Below are positions 9,076-17,063 of a stretch of DNA of 64,000 nt, piece by piece. Under the pieces are notes generated by a model. It did not search any database. It worked only from the letters and a program-made list of their open reading frames with translations, and was not told where the DNA came from. The position numbers were made by a program, and so were the translations under genes. The DNA is from Pseudomonas parasichuanensis (GTDB lineage Bacteria > Pseudomonadota > Gammaproteobacteria > Pseudomonadales > Pseudomonadaceae), in assembly GCF_021601385.1 (NCBI RefSeq), contig NZ_BQHO01000019.1, positions 50,027 through 114,026 on the forward strand, given 5' to 3'. Each line of letters begins with the position of its first letter. Positions within the stretch are counted from its first letter, which is position 1.

Positions 9076-9096
9076 CCATTGCGCCTCGGTGCCTGC

Positions 9097-10332
9097 ATGA
9101 ACACAACACTCCCCCTGCAAGGCAGCCAGCTCATCGAGCGCTTCCAGGCCCTTGATGACTTTCTGCTGCAGCACCAGCCGCTGTGGCGCCCACGGCCGTT
9201 CACCGAGCTGCAGCTGGGTTGGGAATGCCAGTACCCCGAGCTGTCCGCCTGGTTGCGCAATCGCACCCTGGAACAAGCCGAAGCCGCCGAGCAACACCCG
9301 GAGCAGCTTCCCGCCCCGCCCCCCTTTGCGCAACTGGCCAGCCTGGCCCGGCAATTGTCTGCCGTGGGCGAACTGCCCGATGCCGGCCTGCACCCAGCCG
9401 GCCACCGCCTCGACGCCAACGTCCCCGGCCGTAAGTGGCAGCAGATCGAAGCCTTCAGCCGCCGGCTGAGCTTCAGCCTGCCCACTCGGCACTGGCTGGA
9501 CTGGTGTTCGGGCAAGGGCCACCTGGGCCGCCGCCTGCTGCAGGCTGGCCAGCAACTGACCTGCCTGGAGCACGACGCCGAACTGGTCAGCGCCGGCCAG
9601 GCGCTGAGCGATCACCATCGACTGCCCGCTCGCCATGTGCAGCAGGACGTAATGGCCGCAGACAGCATGCAGCAGCTGAATGGCGAAAAAAGCGTGGTTG
9701 CCCTGCATGCCTGTGGCGACCTGCATGTGCGCCTGCTGCACCTGGCCAGCCAGCAAGGCTGCCCGCAACTGGCCGTGGCGCCGTGCTGCTACAACCGCAT
9801 CCAGGGCGAGCAGTACAGGGCGATCTCCACAGCCGCACAGGCTTCGGCCCTGCAGCTGTCGATCGGCGATCTGGGCCTGCCGCTCAGCGAGGCCGTTACC
9901 TCCAGCGCCCGGGTGCGCCGCCAGCGTGACAGCTCGATGGCCAGGCGGCTGGGTTTCGACCTGCTACAGCGCCAACAGCGGGGTATCGACGCCTATCTGC
10001 CAACACCATCGCTACCCGTCGACTGGCTGAAGAAACCCTTCGAGCAGTACTGCCGCGATCTTGCCGCGCTGCGCCAGGTCGAACTGAGCGGCACAACGGA
10101 CTGGGCCGCCCTTGAGTCGCAAGGCTGGCAACGGCTGGCTCAGGTGCGCAACCTGGAGCTGGTGCGCAACCTGTTCCGCCGCCCACTGGAACTGTGGCTG
10201 GTGCTCGACCGCGCCTTGTACCTCCAAGAGCAAGGTTATGCCGTGCGCGTAGGACTGTTCTGCGAATATCCGCTGACGCCGCGCAACCTGCTCCTGCTGG
10301 CCGAACGCGACGGATCGCCGCAGCGCAGCTGA
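9097..10332 (+). CDS. SAM-dependent methyltransferase, METTL25/GSTCD-like
   Basis: This is a predicted cytoplasmic class I methyltransferase of 411 residues. The SAM-binding motif I is WLDWCSGKGHLGRRLLQAG (about 139-157), followed by the acidic loop LEHDAEL. Later motifs are VVALHACGDLHVRLL and LAVAPCCYNRI. The CSGKGH, HACGDL and PCCY signature is that of the Methyltransf_32-type family, which includes eukaryotic METTL25 and GSTCD; targets in bacteria are unknown to me. The ATG at 9097 was chosen over an in-frame one at 9079, and neither has a strong ribosome-binding site. It is monocistronic or read through from the ABC operon. Confidence 0.8.
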   Translation: MNTTLPLQGSQLIERFQALDDFLLQHQPLWRPRPFTELQLGWECQYPELSAWLRNRTLEQAEAAEQHPEQLPAPPPFAQLASLARQLSAVGELPDAGLHPAGHRLDANVPGRKWQQIEAFSRRLSFSLPTRHWLDWCSGKGHLGRRLLQAGQQLTCLEHDAELVSAGQALSDHHRLPARHVQQDVMAADSMQQLNGEKSVVALHACGDLHVRLLHLASQQGCPQLAVAPCCYNRIQGEQYRAISTAAQASALQLSIGDLGLPLSEAVTSSARVRRQRDSSMARRLGFDLLQRQQRGIDAYLPTPSLPVDWLKKPFEQYCRDLAALRQVELSGTTDWAALESQGWQRLAQVRNLELVRNLFRRPLELWLVLDRALYLQEQGYAVRVGLFCEYPLTPRNLLLLAERDGSPQRS

Positions 10333-10566
10333 CAACCTGTGGATAACTCTGTGTACAAGCTTGTGATGAAAATCACCAAAGCTTGGATCCAAGCGCTATT
10401 TGCGCCGCTTTGCTTATTCCGCTTTCCAGCTGAAAACCAGCAAAAACAGGGCTTTGCGCAAAGACCGGCGGCAGGGCAAGTCGGCATGCCTTTCGCGCAA
10501 GCGGAAAATGCCGCTTGTGCATAAGCATTTCAGCCGTAGGCCAGAAACGGTCTCAAATACGGCATT

Positions 10567-10884
10567 TCAAGCCAGTTTCAACAGGCCCATACCCACCAGA
10601 AGCAGCGCCAGCCCCAGCCAGCCACGGCCAGCCAGGCGCTGACCGAACAGCGCCCAACCCATGGCGACAGTGGCAAGGATGCCGAAGCCGCCCCAGATGG
10701 CATAGGCCAGCGACAACTCGATGTCCTGCACCGCCTGAGCCAGCGCGGTGAAGGCCGCCAGCACGCAGAGAATCGAGGCCACGCCCAGGCCCTTGCGACG
10801 GAAACCGTCGGAATACTTGAGCAACAGGTTGGCCAGCACTTCCAGCACGATGGCCAGGCCCAGCCAGGCAAAAGGAATCAGCAT
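10567..10884 (-). CDS. mdtI: Spermidine export subunit MdtI (SMR family)
   Basis: This is a small multidrug-resistance family membrane protein (105 residues, four helices). It matches E. coli MdtI along its length: [47 protein letters not shown] and [13 protein letters not shown]. The conserved membrane Glu is in the first helix (VLEV). MdtI works with MdtJ as a heterodimer that exports spermidine in E. coli. Its ATG overlaps the mdtJ stop by 7 bp, so the two are co-translated. Confidence 0.92.
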   Translation of the reverse strand: MLIPFAWLGLAIVLEVLANLLLKYSDGFRRKGLGVASILCVLAAFTALAQAVQDIELSLAYAIWGGFGILATVAMGWALFGQRLAGRGWLGLALLLVGMGLLKLA

Positions 10885-11237
10885 GGCAATGCCTCCCCTT
10901 CAGCCTCGACAGGTTTGCTGCGGGTACCCGCCTTGATCAACAGGATGCCGGCGATCATCACCGCCAACCCAAGGGCCTTTGCCCAACCCAGGCTTTCGCC
11001 CAGCCAGAGCACGCTGACCAGGGTAATCAGGACGATGCCGATCCCTTCCCACAGCGCATAAGCCACACCGACCGGCACACGCTTGACCGCCAGGGCCAGG
11101 AAGAAATACGACAGGCAGATCATGACGTACATCACGGCATGACCAGCCACGGGGAAATGAGTGGCGGCGAGTTTCATCGACGCCGTGCCGATCACCTCGG
11201 CGGTGATGGCGACGATCAGATAGATCCAGGAACGCAT
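10878..11237 (-). CDS. mdtJ: Spermidine export subunit MdtJ (SMR family)
   Basis: This is the partner SMR protein (119 residues, four helices). It contains [12 protein letters not shown] with the essential Glu of helix 1, and [20 protein letters not shown] and WEGIGI as in E. coli MdtJ. The start at 11237 ([10 protein letters not shown]) was chosen because GGGAGGG lies just upstream. It is first in the mdtJI operon. The upstream region includes an AT-rich stretch that could be regulatory. Confidence 0.92.
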   Translation of the reverse strand: MRSWIYLIVAITAEVIGTASMKLAATHFPVAGHAVMYVMICLSYFFLALAVKRVPVGVAYALWEGIGIVLITLVSVLWLGESLGWAKALGLAVMIAGILLIKAGTRSKPVEAEGEALPC

Positions 11238-11903
11238 GGTGCCCTCCCATGGGCGACACAGCAGCCGAGCGCACAGGCATCGGCGCAAGACAGAAACGTT
11301 TGAGGCTGTAGTGGGAGGGTGGCGCTAGAGGTCGCCGGTCCAGTGACGTTCACGGGAGACCAGGCGGGAGGTGGAGAGGAGCTTGAAAGCTTTACCGTTC
11401 AACATAATGAACAACAAATTAACTGAGGCAATCAAAAAAGTCAAAGTGATAGATAAATAACAAGTTAAAACACTGAATTAACTGCATTCGATCGAATAAA
11501 GCCCTAAGCCAATGCCAAACGGCACGTAAAATATATTAACCGGCCATGCAGCCACCAGAGCCCGCTTGAACGCCATGCCCAGCCGCGCCAGGCAGGTACA
11601 ACACCGCGCAGTCAAGCTTCGACCTTGCGTTCGGTGTATCATCGCCGGCTGCCCTCAAGATCATGCACCGTCGCCCCGTGACCGGACGCGCAGCATCACC
11701 CGCCCGGCGACCTGCAGGCACCGTGCTAAAAATGATCAAGGACGCCAAAAACAGTGATTTATCGCACAGCGGCCTGGGCTGATTGGATTAACAAGACGCA
11801 CGTCACAGCTACCAACACCCACGCTACCGGCTCTCGCGCGCAAGCAGCTAGAGTGGCACCTGCCTTTTGAACAAAGACTGACCTTGGAACGGATTCGAAC
11901 ATC
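11238..11903. other. Gene-free region with an AT-rich core
   Basis: No convincing gene was seen in these 666 bp. The first part carries the mdtJ promoter region. About 11395-11545 is markedly AT-rich (for example AATTAAC, AAATAACAAG, AAATATATTAA) against a GC-rich background. Short open frames near 11536-11757 on both strands lack ribosome-binding sites and look random. Confidence 0.6.
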
Positions 11904-12152
11904 GTGAAACACGCCAAGCCCCTCGCTTTGCTGACCGCCGCCCTGGCCCTGGCTGGCTGTGCCAGCAGCACGCCACCGGCCAAACCAACCCCGCTGGACT
12001 GGAACGTGCCCGGCATGCAGCTCGGCGGCGACCGCGGCCTGCCGCTGCACGTTGACGCCCCCTGCCGCAAGCGCGGCTGCGACAATGACAAGCTGTTTTT
12101 CAACCCCGGCAAGACCGAACCAAGCGTCACCACCATCCACCGCGGCTGGTAG
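11904..12152 (+). CDS. Small putative lipoprotein
   Basis: This is an 82-residue protein with a type II signal: MKHAKPLALLTAALALAGC. The lipobox LAGC has Cys19 as the lipidated residue, followed by ASSTPPAKP. The +2 residue is Ala, so outer-membrane sorting is likely. The rest has three cysteines, in CRKRGCDND and at the lipid site, and no recognised domain. The start is GTG at 11904 with only a weak GGAACGG-like site upstream. It lies just before tRNA-Thr. Confidence 0.75.
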   Translation: MKHAKPLALLTAALALAGCASSTPPAKPTPLDWNVPGMQLGGDRGLPLHVDAPCRKRGCDNDKLFFNPGKTEPSVTTIHRGW

Positions 12153-12210
12153 GAAAATTCTCCTTTCACCTCGGTGACTTAGGGCGTTACGCATTGATTG
12201 CAAGAAGTGG

Positions 12211-12238
12211 TTTACAGCCGCGAATCCATCGCTATAAT
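12211..12238 (+). promoter_or_regulatory. Sigma-70 promoter for tRNA-Thr
   Basis: TTTACA (12211-12216) and a perfect TATAAT (12233-12238) are 16 bp apart. Transcription would begin a few bases before the tRNA at 12250. Confidence 0.75.
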
Positions 12239-12249
12239 GACGCCCCTGT

Positions 12250-12325
<76 letters not shown>

Positions 12326-12330
12326 TACTC

Positions 12331-12359
12331 AAAAAGCCTCGACGTCAGTCGGGGCTTTT
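12331..12359 (+). terminator. Terminator after tRNA-Thr
   Basis: AAAAGCCTCGAC and GTCGGGGCTTTT form a long stem with a GTCA loop. Flanking A and T tracts allow it to act in both directions. Confidence 0.8.
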
Positions 12360-12392
12360 GCGTTTCTGGGGATCATCCAGACACACGCCCCT

Positions 12393-12608
12393 TCACTCCA
12401 GCAACAACGCCTTGTGCAACTTCCTGATCTCCGGCCCGCTAAGCTCCAGCGCCACATGCTTGCCCTCCTTCCCCAGCCCATTGATCAACACGATCCCTCC
12501 CTTGGCAAACGTCCTTTCCTGAGCAAGCGGATAAAGCGCAATGATGTGATCGATGCTGATCACGTACTGGCGGTGGTTGCTGACTTCGAAACTGACGAAA
12601 CGGCTCAC
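12393..12608 (-). CDS. Small conserved hypothetical protein
   Basis: This is a 71-residue protein with no signal peptide, reading SRFVSFEVSNHRQYVISIDH at the N-terminus and ending HKALLLE. The GTG start at 12608 has a strong AAGGAG site 8 nt upstream. Upstream in-frame ATG codons such as 12656 lack one, so GTG is preferred. The composition (beta-strand-like first half, LSGPEIRKLHK helix at the end) looks like a real small domain. It is divergent from nirK, but no functional link is shown. Confidence 0.65.
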   Translation of the reverse strand: MSRFVSFEVSNHRQYVISIDHIIALYPLAQERTFAKGGIVLINGLGKEGKHVALELSGPEIRKLHKALLLE

Positions 12609-12704
12609 TCCCTGTGCTCCTTGAGTCGCTGCATGTGGCAGCCCGCGTAACTCCATAGTAGCTATCGGCCACGTTTGCGACAGGCTGCCCACCCGCTCGA
12701 TTTC

Positions 12705-12718
12705 TTGTTTGGGCTCAA
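12705..12718 (+). promoter_or_regulatory. Candidate ANR/DNR (FNR-type) box upstream of nirK
   Basis: TTGTT-TGGG-CTCAA matches the TTGAT-N4-ATCAA consensus at 8 of 10 positions. With the site centred at -41.5, transcription would start near 12753, and TATTCC at 12741-12746 would be the -10 element. The geometry fits a class II FNR-type promoter, but it is untested. Confidence 0.45.
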
Positions 12719-12783
12719 TAAACCCTGCTTTGAAAATGGGTATTCCTGTGCCGACGGCTTTCGTCGACTTAAGGAGAAGTCCC

Positions 12784-13926
12784 ATGAGCGAGCATGAAGG
12801 TGTAGCACTGACCCGGCGCGGGGTGCTGGCGGGGGGTGTATTGCTGGGGGTCGGCAGTACCGTGCTGACCAGCGGCCTGGCCCGGGCTGCGGCACCGGCA
12901 AGCAAGCGTCCAGCCGTGGATCCGAACCAGCTGGAGCGCACCCGGGTCGAGCTGGTTGCACCACCCCAGGTGCATGCCCACAGCCACCGCGCGCCGGGCA
13001 AACCACGGATCGTCGAGTTCCGCATGGTGATCGAGGAGAAAGAGCTGGCGGTCGACAACGAAGGCGCCTACCTCCATGCCATGACCTTCAACGGCTCGGT
13101 TCCCGGCCCGCTGATGGTGGTGCATGAAGGCGACTACGTGGAGCTCACCCTGGTCAACCCGGCCAGCAACAGCATGGTGCACAACATCGACTTCCATGCC
13201 GCCACCGGCGCGCTTGGCGGCGGTGAGCTGACCCATGTGAAGCCTGGCGAGCAGGTGAAGCTGCGCTTCAAGGCGGACCGCGCCGGGGTGTTCGTGTACC
13301 ACTGCGCGCCGGGCGGGGTGATGATCCCCTGGCATGTGGTGTGCGGCATGAACGGCGCGATCATGGTGCTGCCGCGGGACGGCCTGAAGGACGGCGACGG
13401 GCGCCCGCTGCAGTACGACAAGGTCTGGTACATCGGCGAGCAGGATTACTACATCCCGCGCGACAAGGACGGCAAGTACAAGCGCTACGCCAGCCCATCA
13501 GCGAGCTTTGCCGACATGTACCAGGTGATGAAGGGGCTCGTCCCCACGCACGTGGTCTTCAATGGCAGCATCGGCGCCCTCACCGGCCCGCACGCGCTCA
13601 CCGCCACGCAGGGTGAAACCGTGCTGATCGTGCACTCGCAAGCCAACCGCGACACTCGCCCGCACCTGATCGGCGGCCACGGTGACTACGTGTGGGCCTC
13701 CGGCAAGTTCGCCAACCCACCGCAGCGCAACCTGGAAACCTGGTTCATCCCCGGCGGTGCGGCGGGCGCGGCGTTGTATACCTTCCGCCAGCCCGGCCTG
13801 TACACCTACCTCAACCACAACCTGATCGAGGCCGTAATGCTGGGTGCCGCGGCGCAGGTGCAGGTCGAGGGGCAATGGAATGACGACCTGATGAAGCAAC
13901 TGGAAGCGCCTGGGCCGATTCGCTAG
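12784..13926 (+). CDS. nirK: Copper-containing nitrite reductase NirK (NO-forming)
   Basis: NirK is a periplasmic homotrimer that reduces nitrite to nitric oxide. This 380-residue protein has a Tat signal (TRRGVLAGG at 10-18). All expected ligands are present: type 1 copper H133, C174, H184 and M189, and type 2 copper H138, H173 and H345. The catalytic pair is Asp136 and His294. The [11 protein letters not shown] spacing has one residue more between Cys and His than the Alcaligenes enzymes (CAPPGMVPWH), as in rhizobial class I NirK. The ATG at 12784 follows AAGGAGAA. No nir accessory, nor or nos gene is nearby, and the window offers no NO reductase. Confidence 0.96.
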   Translation: MSEHEGVALTRRGVLAGGVLLGVGSTVLTSGLARAAAPASKRPAVDPNQLERTRVELVAPPQVHAHSHRAPGKPRIVEFRMVIEEKELAVDNEGAYLHAMTFNGSVPGPLMVVHEGDYVELTLVNPASNSMVHNIDFHAATGALGGGELTHVKPGEQVKLRFKADRAGVFVYHCAPGGVMIPWHVVCGMNGAIMVLPRDGLKDGDGRPLQYDKVWYIGEQDYYIPRDKDGKYKRYASPSASFADMYQVMKGLVPTHVVFNGSIGALTGPHALTATQGETVLIVHSQANRDTRPHLIGGHGDYVWASGKFANPPQRNLETWFIPGGAAGAALYTFRQPGLYTYLNHNLIEAVMLGAAAQVQVEGQWNDDLMKQLEAPGPIR

Positions 13927-13938
13927 CGCGACAAGCAG

Positions 13939-13975
13939 CATTTGCGAAGACTTCGCATTCGCAGATGGTTTTTTG
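13939..13975 (+). terminator. Terminator after nirK
   Basis: CATTTGCGAA and TTCGCAGATG pair at 9 of 10 positions around a 9-nt loop, followed by GTTTTTTG. This separates nirK from the two-component genes. Confidence 0.8.
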
Positions 13976-14071
13976 TTACGATTGCTCCCCTCCACGCTCG
14001 GGCGCCCTGCCCGGGCGGGATGAGGTTGATCGTATTGAGCGCTGCCGCTCGCCTTTCACAGGTATCCCCGC

Positions 14072-14791
14072 ATGAGCACCACCCTGCTGGTTGTCGACGA
14101 TGACGACGAGATTCGCGAACTTCTGTGCGACTACCTGAGTGATGCCGGCTATCAGGCTTTGTCGGCTGCAAATGGCGAGCAGATGCGCGCGCAGTTGGCC
14201 CTGCACAAGGTCGACCTGGTGGTGCTGGACTTGATGCTGCCCGGCGAAGATGGCCTGAGCCTGTGCCGGCAATTGCAGGCACAGCCCGGGCTGGCGGTGA
14301 TCATGCTGTCGGCCAAGGGCAGCACCCTGGACCGCATCATCGGCCTGGAAGTGGGCGCTGACGACTACCTGGCCAAGCCCTTCGAGCCCCGCGAGCTGGT
14401 TGCCCGAATCAAGGCAGTGCTGCGCCGCCCCCTGCACCGGGAAGCCAACGCCGATGACAGCGCCAGCCAGCCACAGCGATTCGCAGGCTTTGAACTGGAC
14501 CCCATCAAACGCCTGCTTACCCACCCCGACGGCAAGGCCCTGACCTTGCCTCGCTCCGACTACCGGGTGCTGCGCGAACTGCTGGAGGCCAACAACCGTG
14601 TCGTGTCCCGCGATCACCTGACGCGTAGCGCGTTCGGCCGCGACCACCTGCCCGACGACCGCTCGGTGGACATGTGCATCAGTCGCCTGCGCCAGCAGCT
14701 ACGTCGCGCGCCGGGCCAGGCCGCGCAGATCCTCACCATCCGCAACGAAGGCTACTTGCTGAACCTGCGCCGCGAAGCCTCGGGCAGCTGA
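14072..14791 (+). CDS. OmpR-family response regulator
   Basis: This is a 239-residue cytoplasmic transcription factor. The receiver domain has the acidic pocket D9-D11, phospho-acceptor Asp53 in VVLDLMLPGEDG, and Lys102 in YLAKPFEP. A winged-helix DNA-binding domain starts near residue 135 and includes LTLPRSDYRVLRELLEANN and ILTIRNEGYLL. It is followed after one base by its sensor kinase gene. The regulon is unknown; the neighbouring nirK is only a positional candidate. Its closest general resemblance is to OmpR/RstA-like regulators. Confidence 0.93.
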   Translation: MSTTLLVVDDDDEIRELLCDYLSDAGYQALSAANGEQMRAQLALHKVDLVVLDLMLPGEDGLSLCRQLQAQPGLAVIMLSAKGSTLDRIIGLEVGADDYLAKPFEPRELVARIKAVLRRPLHREANADDSASQPQRFAGFELDPIKRLLTHPDGKALTLPRSDYRVLRELLEANNRVVSRDHLTRSAFGRDHLPDDRSVDMCISRLRQQLRRAPGQAAQILTIRNEGYLLNLRREASGS

Positions 14792-14792
14792 G

Positions 14793-16172
14793 GTGCGCCT
14801 GCTGCGAAGGCTTTGGCCGCGTACGCTGTTCGGCCAGCTGTTATTGATCATGCTCAGCGGCACCTTGGCGATCCAACTGCTGTCCAGCAGCATCTGGTTC
14901 GACGTGCGCTTTGCCCAGGTACTCGAGGCCCCGGTTCGGCTGATCGCGGCACGCAGCGCGCCGTTGATCGCCCAGGCGCAGTGCCATGCCGGAGCGCTTG
15001 AGGTGCCCAAGCATTATCGCCTGCGCTGCGCCGAGCGCCTGCCCGATGCCGAACAGGACGAAACACGCAGCCGGCGGCGCATTGAACTGCTGCTGCACCA
15101 GGCATTGGCCTACGAGCTGGGCCGCGACGCGCAGGCGCGCCTGCTCAAGGTGCAGCTTACCGACGAGCTGGGCCAGCCGATCGTCTGGCGCAGCCTGTTC
15201 GGCCTGCGCACCGCCCAGGCGCATCTGCAATTTGCCGTACCGCTGGCCGACGGCCACTGGCTGACCATCGATGGCCAGGAGTTGCAAGGCTGGAGCGGCG
15301 AGTCGGCCTGGGTGTTGATCAGCGACTACCTGCTGCGGGTCTATGCCCTGCGTATCGTCGCGGTGCTGGTGCTGTGCCTGCTGGCGGTGCGCCTGTGCCT
15401 GCGTCCACTGCGCCGCCTGGCCGATGCGGCCCGTGGCCTGGGGCGCAACCTGGAGCAAGCACCGCTGCCGCTGGATGGCCCGGAAGAAGTGCGCCATGCC
15501 GCCCAGGCGTTCAATGCCATGCAGCAGCGCCTGATCGCCATGGTCAACGACAAGGCCTACTTCCTCGCCGCGGTATCCCACGACTTGCGCACCCCGCTGA
15601 CCCGCATGCGCCTGCGCCTGGAACGCTTGGAGGACGGTGAACACAAGGAACGTCTGCGGCAGAACATCGCGCAGATGGACGGCATGATCGGCCAGGTGCT
15701 CGATTACCTGAGTGCAGGTGAGCAGCAGGACCTGCAACGGGTCGACCTCGACCGCCTGGTGGCCCACCTGTGCGCGGACCTGGCCAGTGCCGAGGAACCG
15801 CTGCCGATCCATGGCCAGGCTGGGTTTGTATGTGCCGATGCGCTGTTACTGCAGCGCTGCCTGCAGAACCTGCTGGGCAACGCATTGCGCTATGCCAAAG
15901 ACGTTTCGATAACGCTGGAGGCCGGCGGGAACAGTGTATACATCCATATAGATGACCGCGGCCCCGGTATCGACCCGGGGTTGCTGACCACCGTCACCGC
16001 ACCGTTCGTGCGCGGCGAAAGCTCACGCAACCAGGCCTCCGGGGGCTACGGGCTAGGCCTGAGCATCGCCCAGCGGATTGCCGCAAGCCATGCCGGGGAG
16101 CTGACACTGGGCAATCGCGATGGCGGTGGCCTGCGGGTCAGTGTGCTGCTGCCCAAGGCAGCCCCAGCGTAA
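14793..16172 (+). CDS. Sensor histidine kinase (EnvZ/RstB-like)
   Basis: This is a 459-residue inner-membrane kinase paired with the preceding regulator. It has a first membrane helix (about 12-32), a periplasmic sensor region to about 180, a second helix (ALRIVAVLVLCLLAVRLCL), and HAMP near 200-250. The phospho-acceptor His263 is in AAVSHDLRTPLTRMRL. The ATPase domain has N-box NLLGNALRYA, DRGPGID and GYGLGLSIA. The GTG start lies one base after the regulator stop, so coupling is likely. Its stop codon directly abuts the stop of the convergent hicB gene, and the signal sensed is unknown. Confidence 0.93.
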   Translation: MRLLRRLWPRTLFGQLLLIMLSGTLAIQLLSSSIWFDVRFAQVLEAPVRLIAARSAPLIAQAQCHAGALEVPKHYRLRCAERLPDAEQDETRSRRRIELLLHQALAYELGRDAQARLLKVQLTDELGQPIVWRSLFGLRTAQAHLQFAVPLADGHWLTIDGQELQGWSGESAWVLISDYLLRVYALRIVAVLVLCLLAVRLCLRPLRRLADAARGLGRNLEQAPLPLDGPEEVRHAAQAFNAMQQRLIAMVNDKAYFLAAVSHDLRTPLTRMRLRLERLEDGEHKERLRQNIAQMDGMIGQVLDYLSAGEQQDLQRVDLDRLVAHLCADLASAEEPLPIHGQAGFVCADALLLQRCLQNLLGNALRYAKDVSITLEAGGNSVYIHIDDRGPGIDPGLLTTVTAPFVRGESSRNQASGGYGLGLSIAQRIAASHAGELTLGNRDGGGLRVSVLLPKAAPA

Positions 16173-16586
16173 CTACTTGCAGTCGCCCTGCAGGATCCGC
16201 AGCGCCGCTTCAGCCAGGAAGCCCGAGCGGCTTTTCTGCTCTGGATGGCTTTTCACGTAGGCATCGATACGGGTGAGCAGGTAGGCCGGCAGGGTGATGT
16301 TGAGCTTCTCGGCCTTGCCCAGGTAGCGGGTGATATCGATGTCGATCAATGCCCAGGTGCAGCCGGCGTAGGCCGGGTTGGCCGCATGGACGGTCACCTT
16401 GCCGGCCTTGGGGATTTCCTGGCCGTCCTGGGCGAGCAGTTCGAGGTGCCCCTCGATGGCCTCGCGGGCCATGGCGATGGCGTCATCGAGGTCTTCACCG
16501 GCCGAAAAGCAGCCCGGGATGTCCGGGACTTCCACGCCCCAGGCGTGCTGGTCGTCGCCGGGCAGGATGGCGATGGGGAATAACAT
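16173..16586 (-). CDS. hicB: HicB-type antitoxin
   Basis: HicB neutralises the HicA RNase and usually represses the operon. The 137-residue protein begins MLFPIAILPGDDQHAWGVEV and has the partly degraded RNase-H-like HicB fold with PDIPGCFSAGEDLDDAIAMA. A C-terminal ribbon-helix-helix-like segment follows (KLNITLPAYLLTRIDAYV, ending near SRSGFLAEAAL), which would bind DNA. The ATG at 16586 has an AGGAG site. It lies 17 nt after hicA. Its stop abuts the convergent kinase gene without any spacer. Confidence 0.93.
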   Translation of the reverse strand: MLFPIAILPGDDQHAWGVEVPDIPGCFSAGEDLDDAIAMAREAIEGHLELLAQDGQEIPKAGKVTVHAANPAYAGCTWALIDIDITRYLGKAEKLNITLPAYLLTRIDAYVKSHPEQKSRSGFLAEAALRILQGDCK

Positions 16587-16603
16587 GGCAATGGCTCTCC
16601 TGG

Positions 16604-16795
16604 TCAGCTGGCGTAGCCGATCCGCGCCTGGCGCAGGATGCTGGCCGCAGTAGCGGGCAGCAGGTCCCTCTTCGGGTGCGGGATGGTCACCAGCCCAGTC
16701 TTGTGGAGGTGCTTGAAGTGATGGTGGCAGCCCTTGGATCGCACCAGGTACCAACCATCGGCCTCGATCACCGAAATCATTTCGCGGCTGTTCAT
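16604..16795 (-). CDS. hicA: HicA-type mRNA interferase toxin
   Basis: HicA toxins are small double-stranded-RNA-binding-fold RNases. This 63-residue protein has MISVIEADGWYLVRSKG followed by the catalytic-His motif GCHHHFKH (H24 likely active) and VTIPHPKRDL. The usual Ser in GSHH is Cys here. The order hicA-hicB is the standard one. A perfect inverted repeat at 16822-16840, just upstream, is a candidate operator for HicB. Confidence 0.93.
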   Translation of the reverse strand: MNSREMISVIEADGWYLVRSKGCHHHFKHLHKTGLVTIPHPKRDLLPATAASILRQARIGYAS

Positions 16796-16821
16796 GAACC
16801 CTTCCTTGGGCTGTTCGCAGC

Positions 16822-16840
16822 GGTGGTTAGTATAACCACC
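16822..16840. promoter_or_regulatory. Candidate hicAB operator (inverted repeat)
   Basis: GGTGGTTA-GTA-TAACCACC is a perfect 8-bp inverted repeat with a 3-nt centre, 27 bp upstream of the hicA start. This is where an autorepressing ribbon-helix-helix HicB would be expected to bind. Assignment is by position and symmetry. Confidence 0.6.
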
Positions 16841-17063
16841 GAAGATCGCCTATCAACACCATACCCACCAAACCGACGAGCGGGCTGCCTGGTGGGGAAG
16901 TATGGTCAGGGGGCCGAGGAAGGCTGGCGCAAGGTGATGCGGGATATTGCGGCGCTCATGCCACACCCCCACGCCCATGCAAGAGTCTTTTACCGAAACC
17001 CCTGGTTTTCCGCGCACAGGCTTTGCCTATCCTAGGCCGCGTCATCCCGCCTGCGATGGACCC

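Noticed and set aside
7435-9768. Minus-strand open frame of about 777 codons across the ABC permease genes
   Set aside because: Antisense to clearly coding genes with Gln/His/Gly-rich composition; a GC-bias artefact.
10381-10394. GCTTGGATCCAAGC palindrome after the methyltransferase gene
   Set aside because: A perfect 14-bp palindrome, but with no loop, T run or promoter context; likely chance.
12393-13058. A longer 221-codon version of the small gene divergent from nirK
   Set aside because: The extension is antisense to nirK, and the GTG at 12608 has a much better ribosome-binding site.
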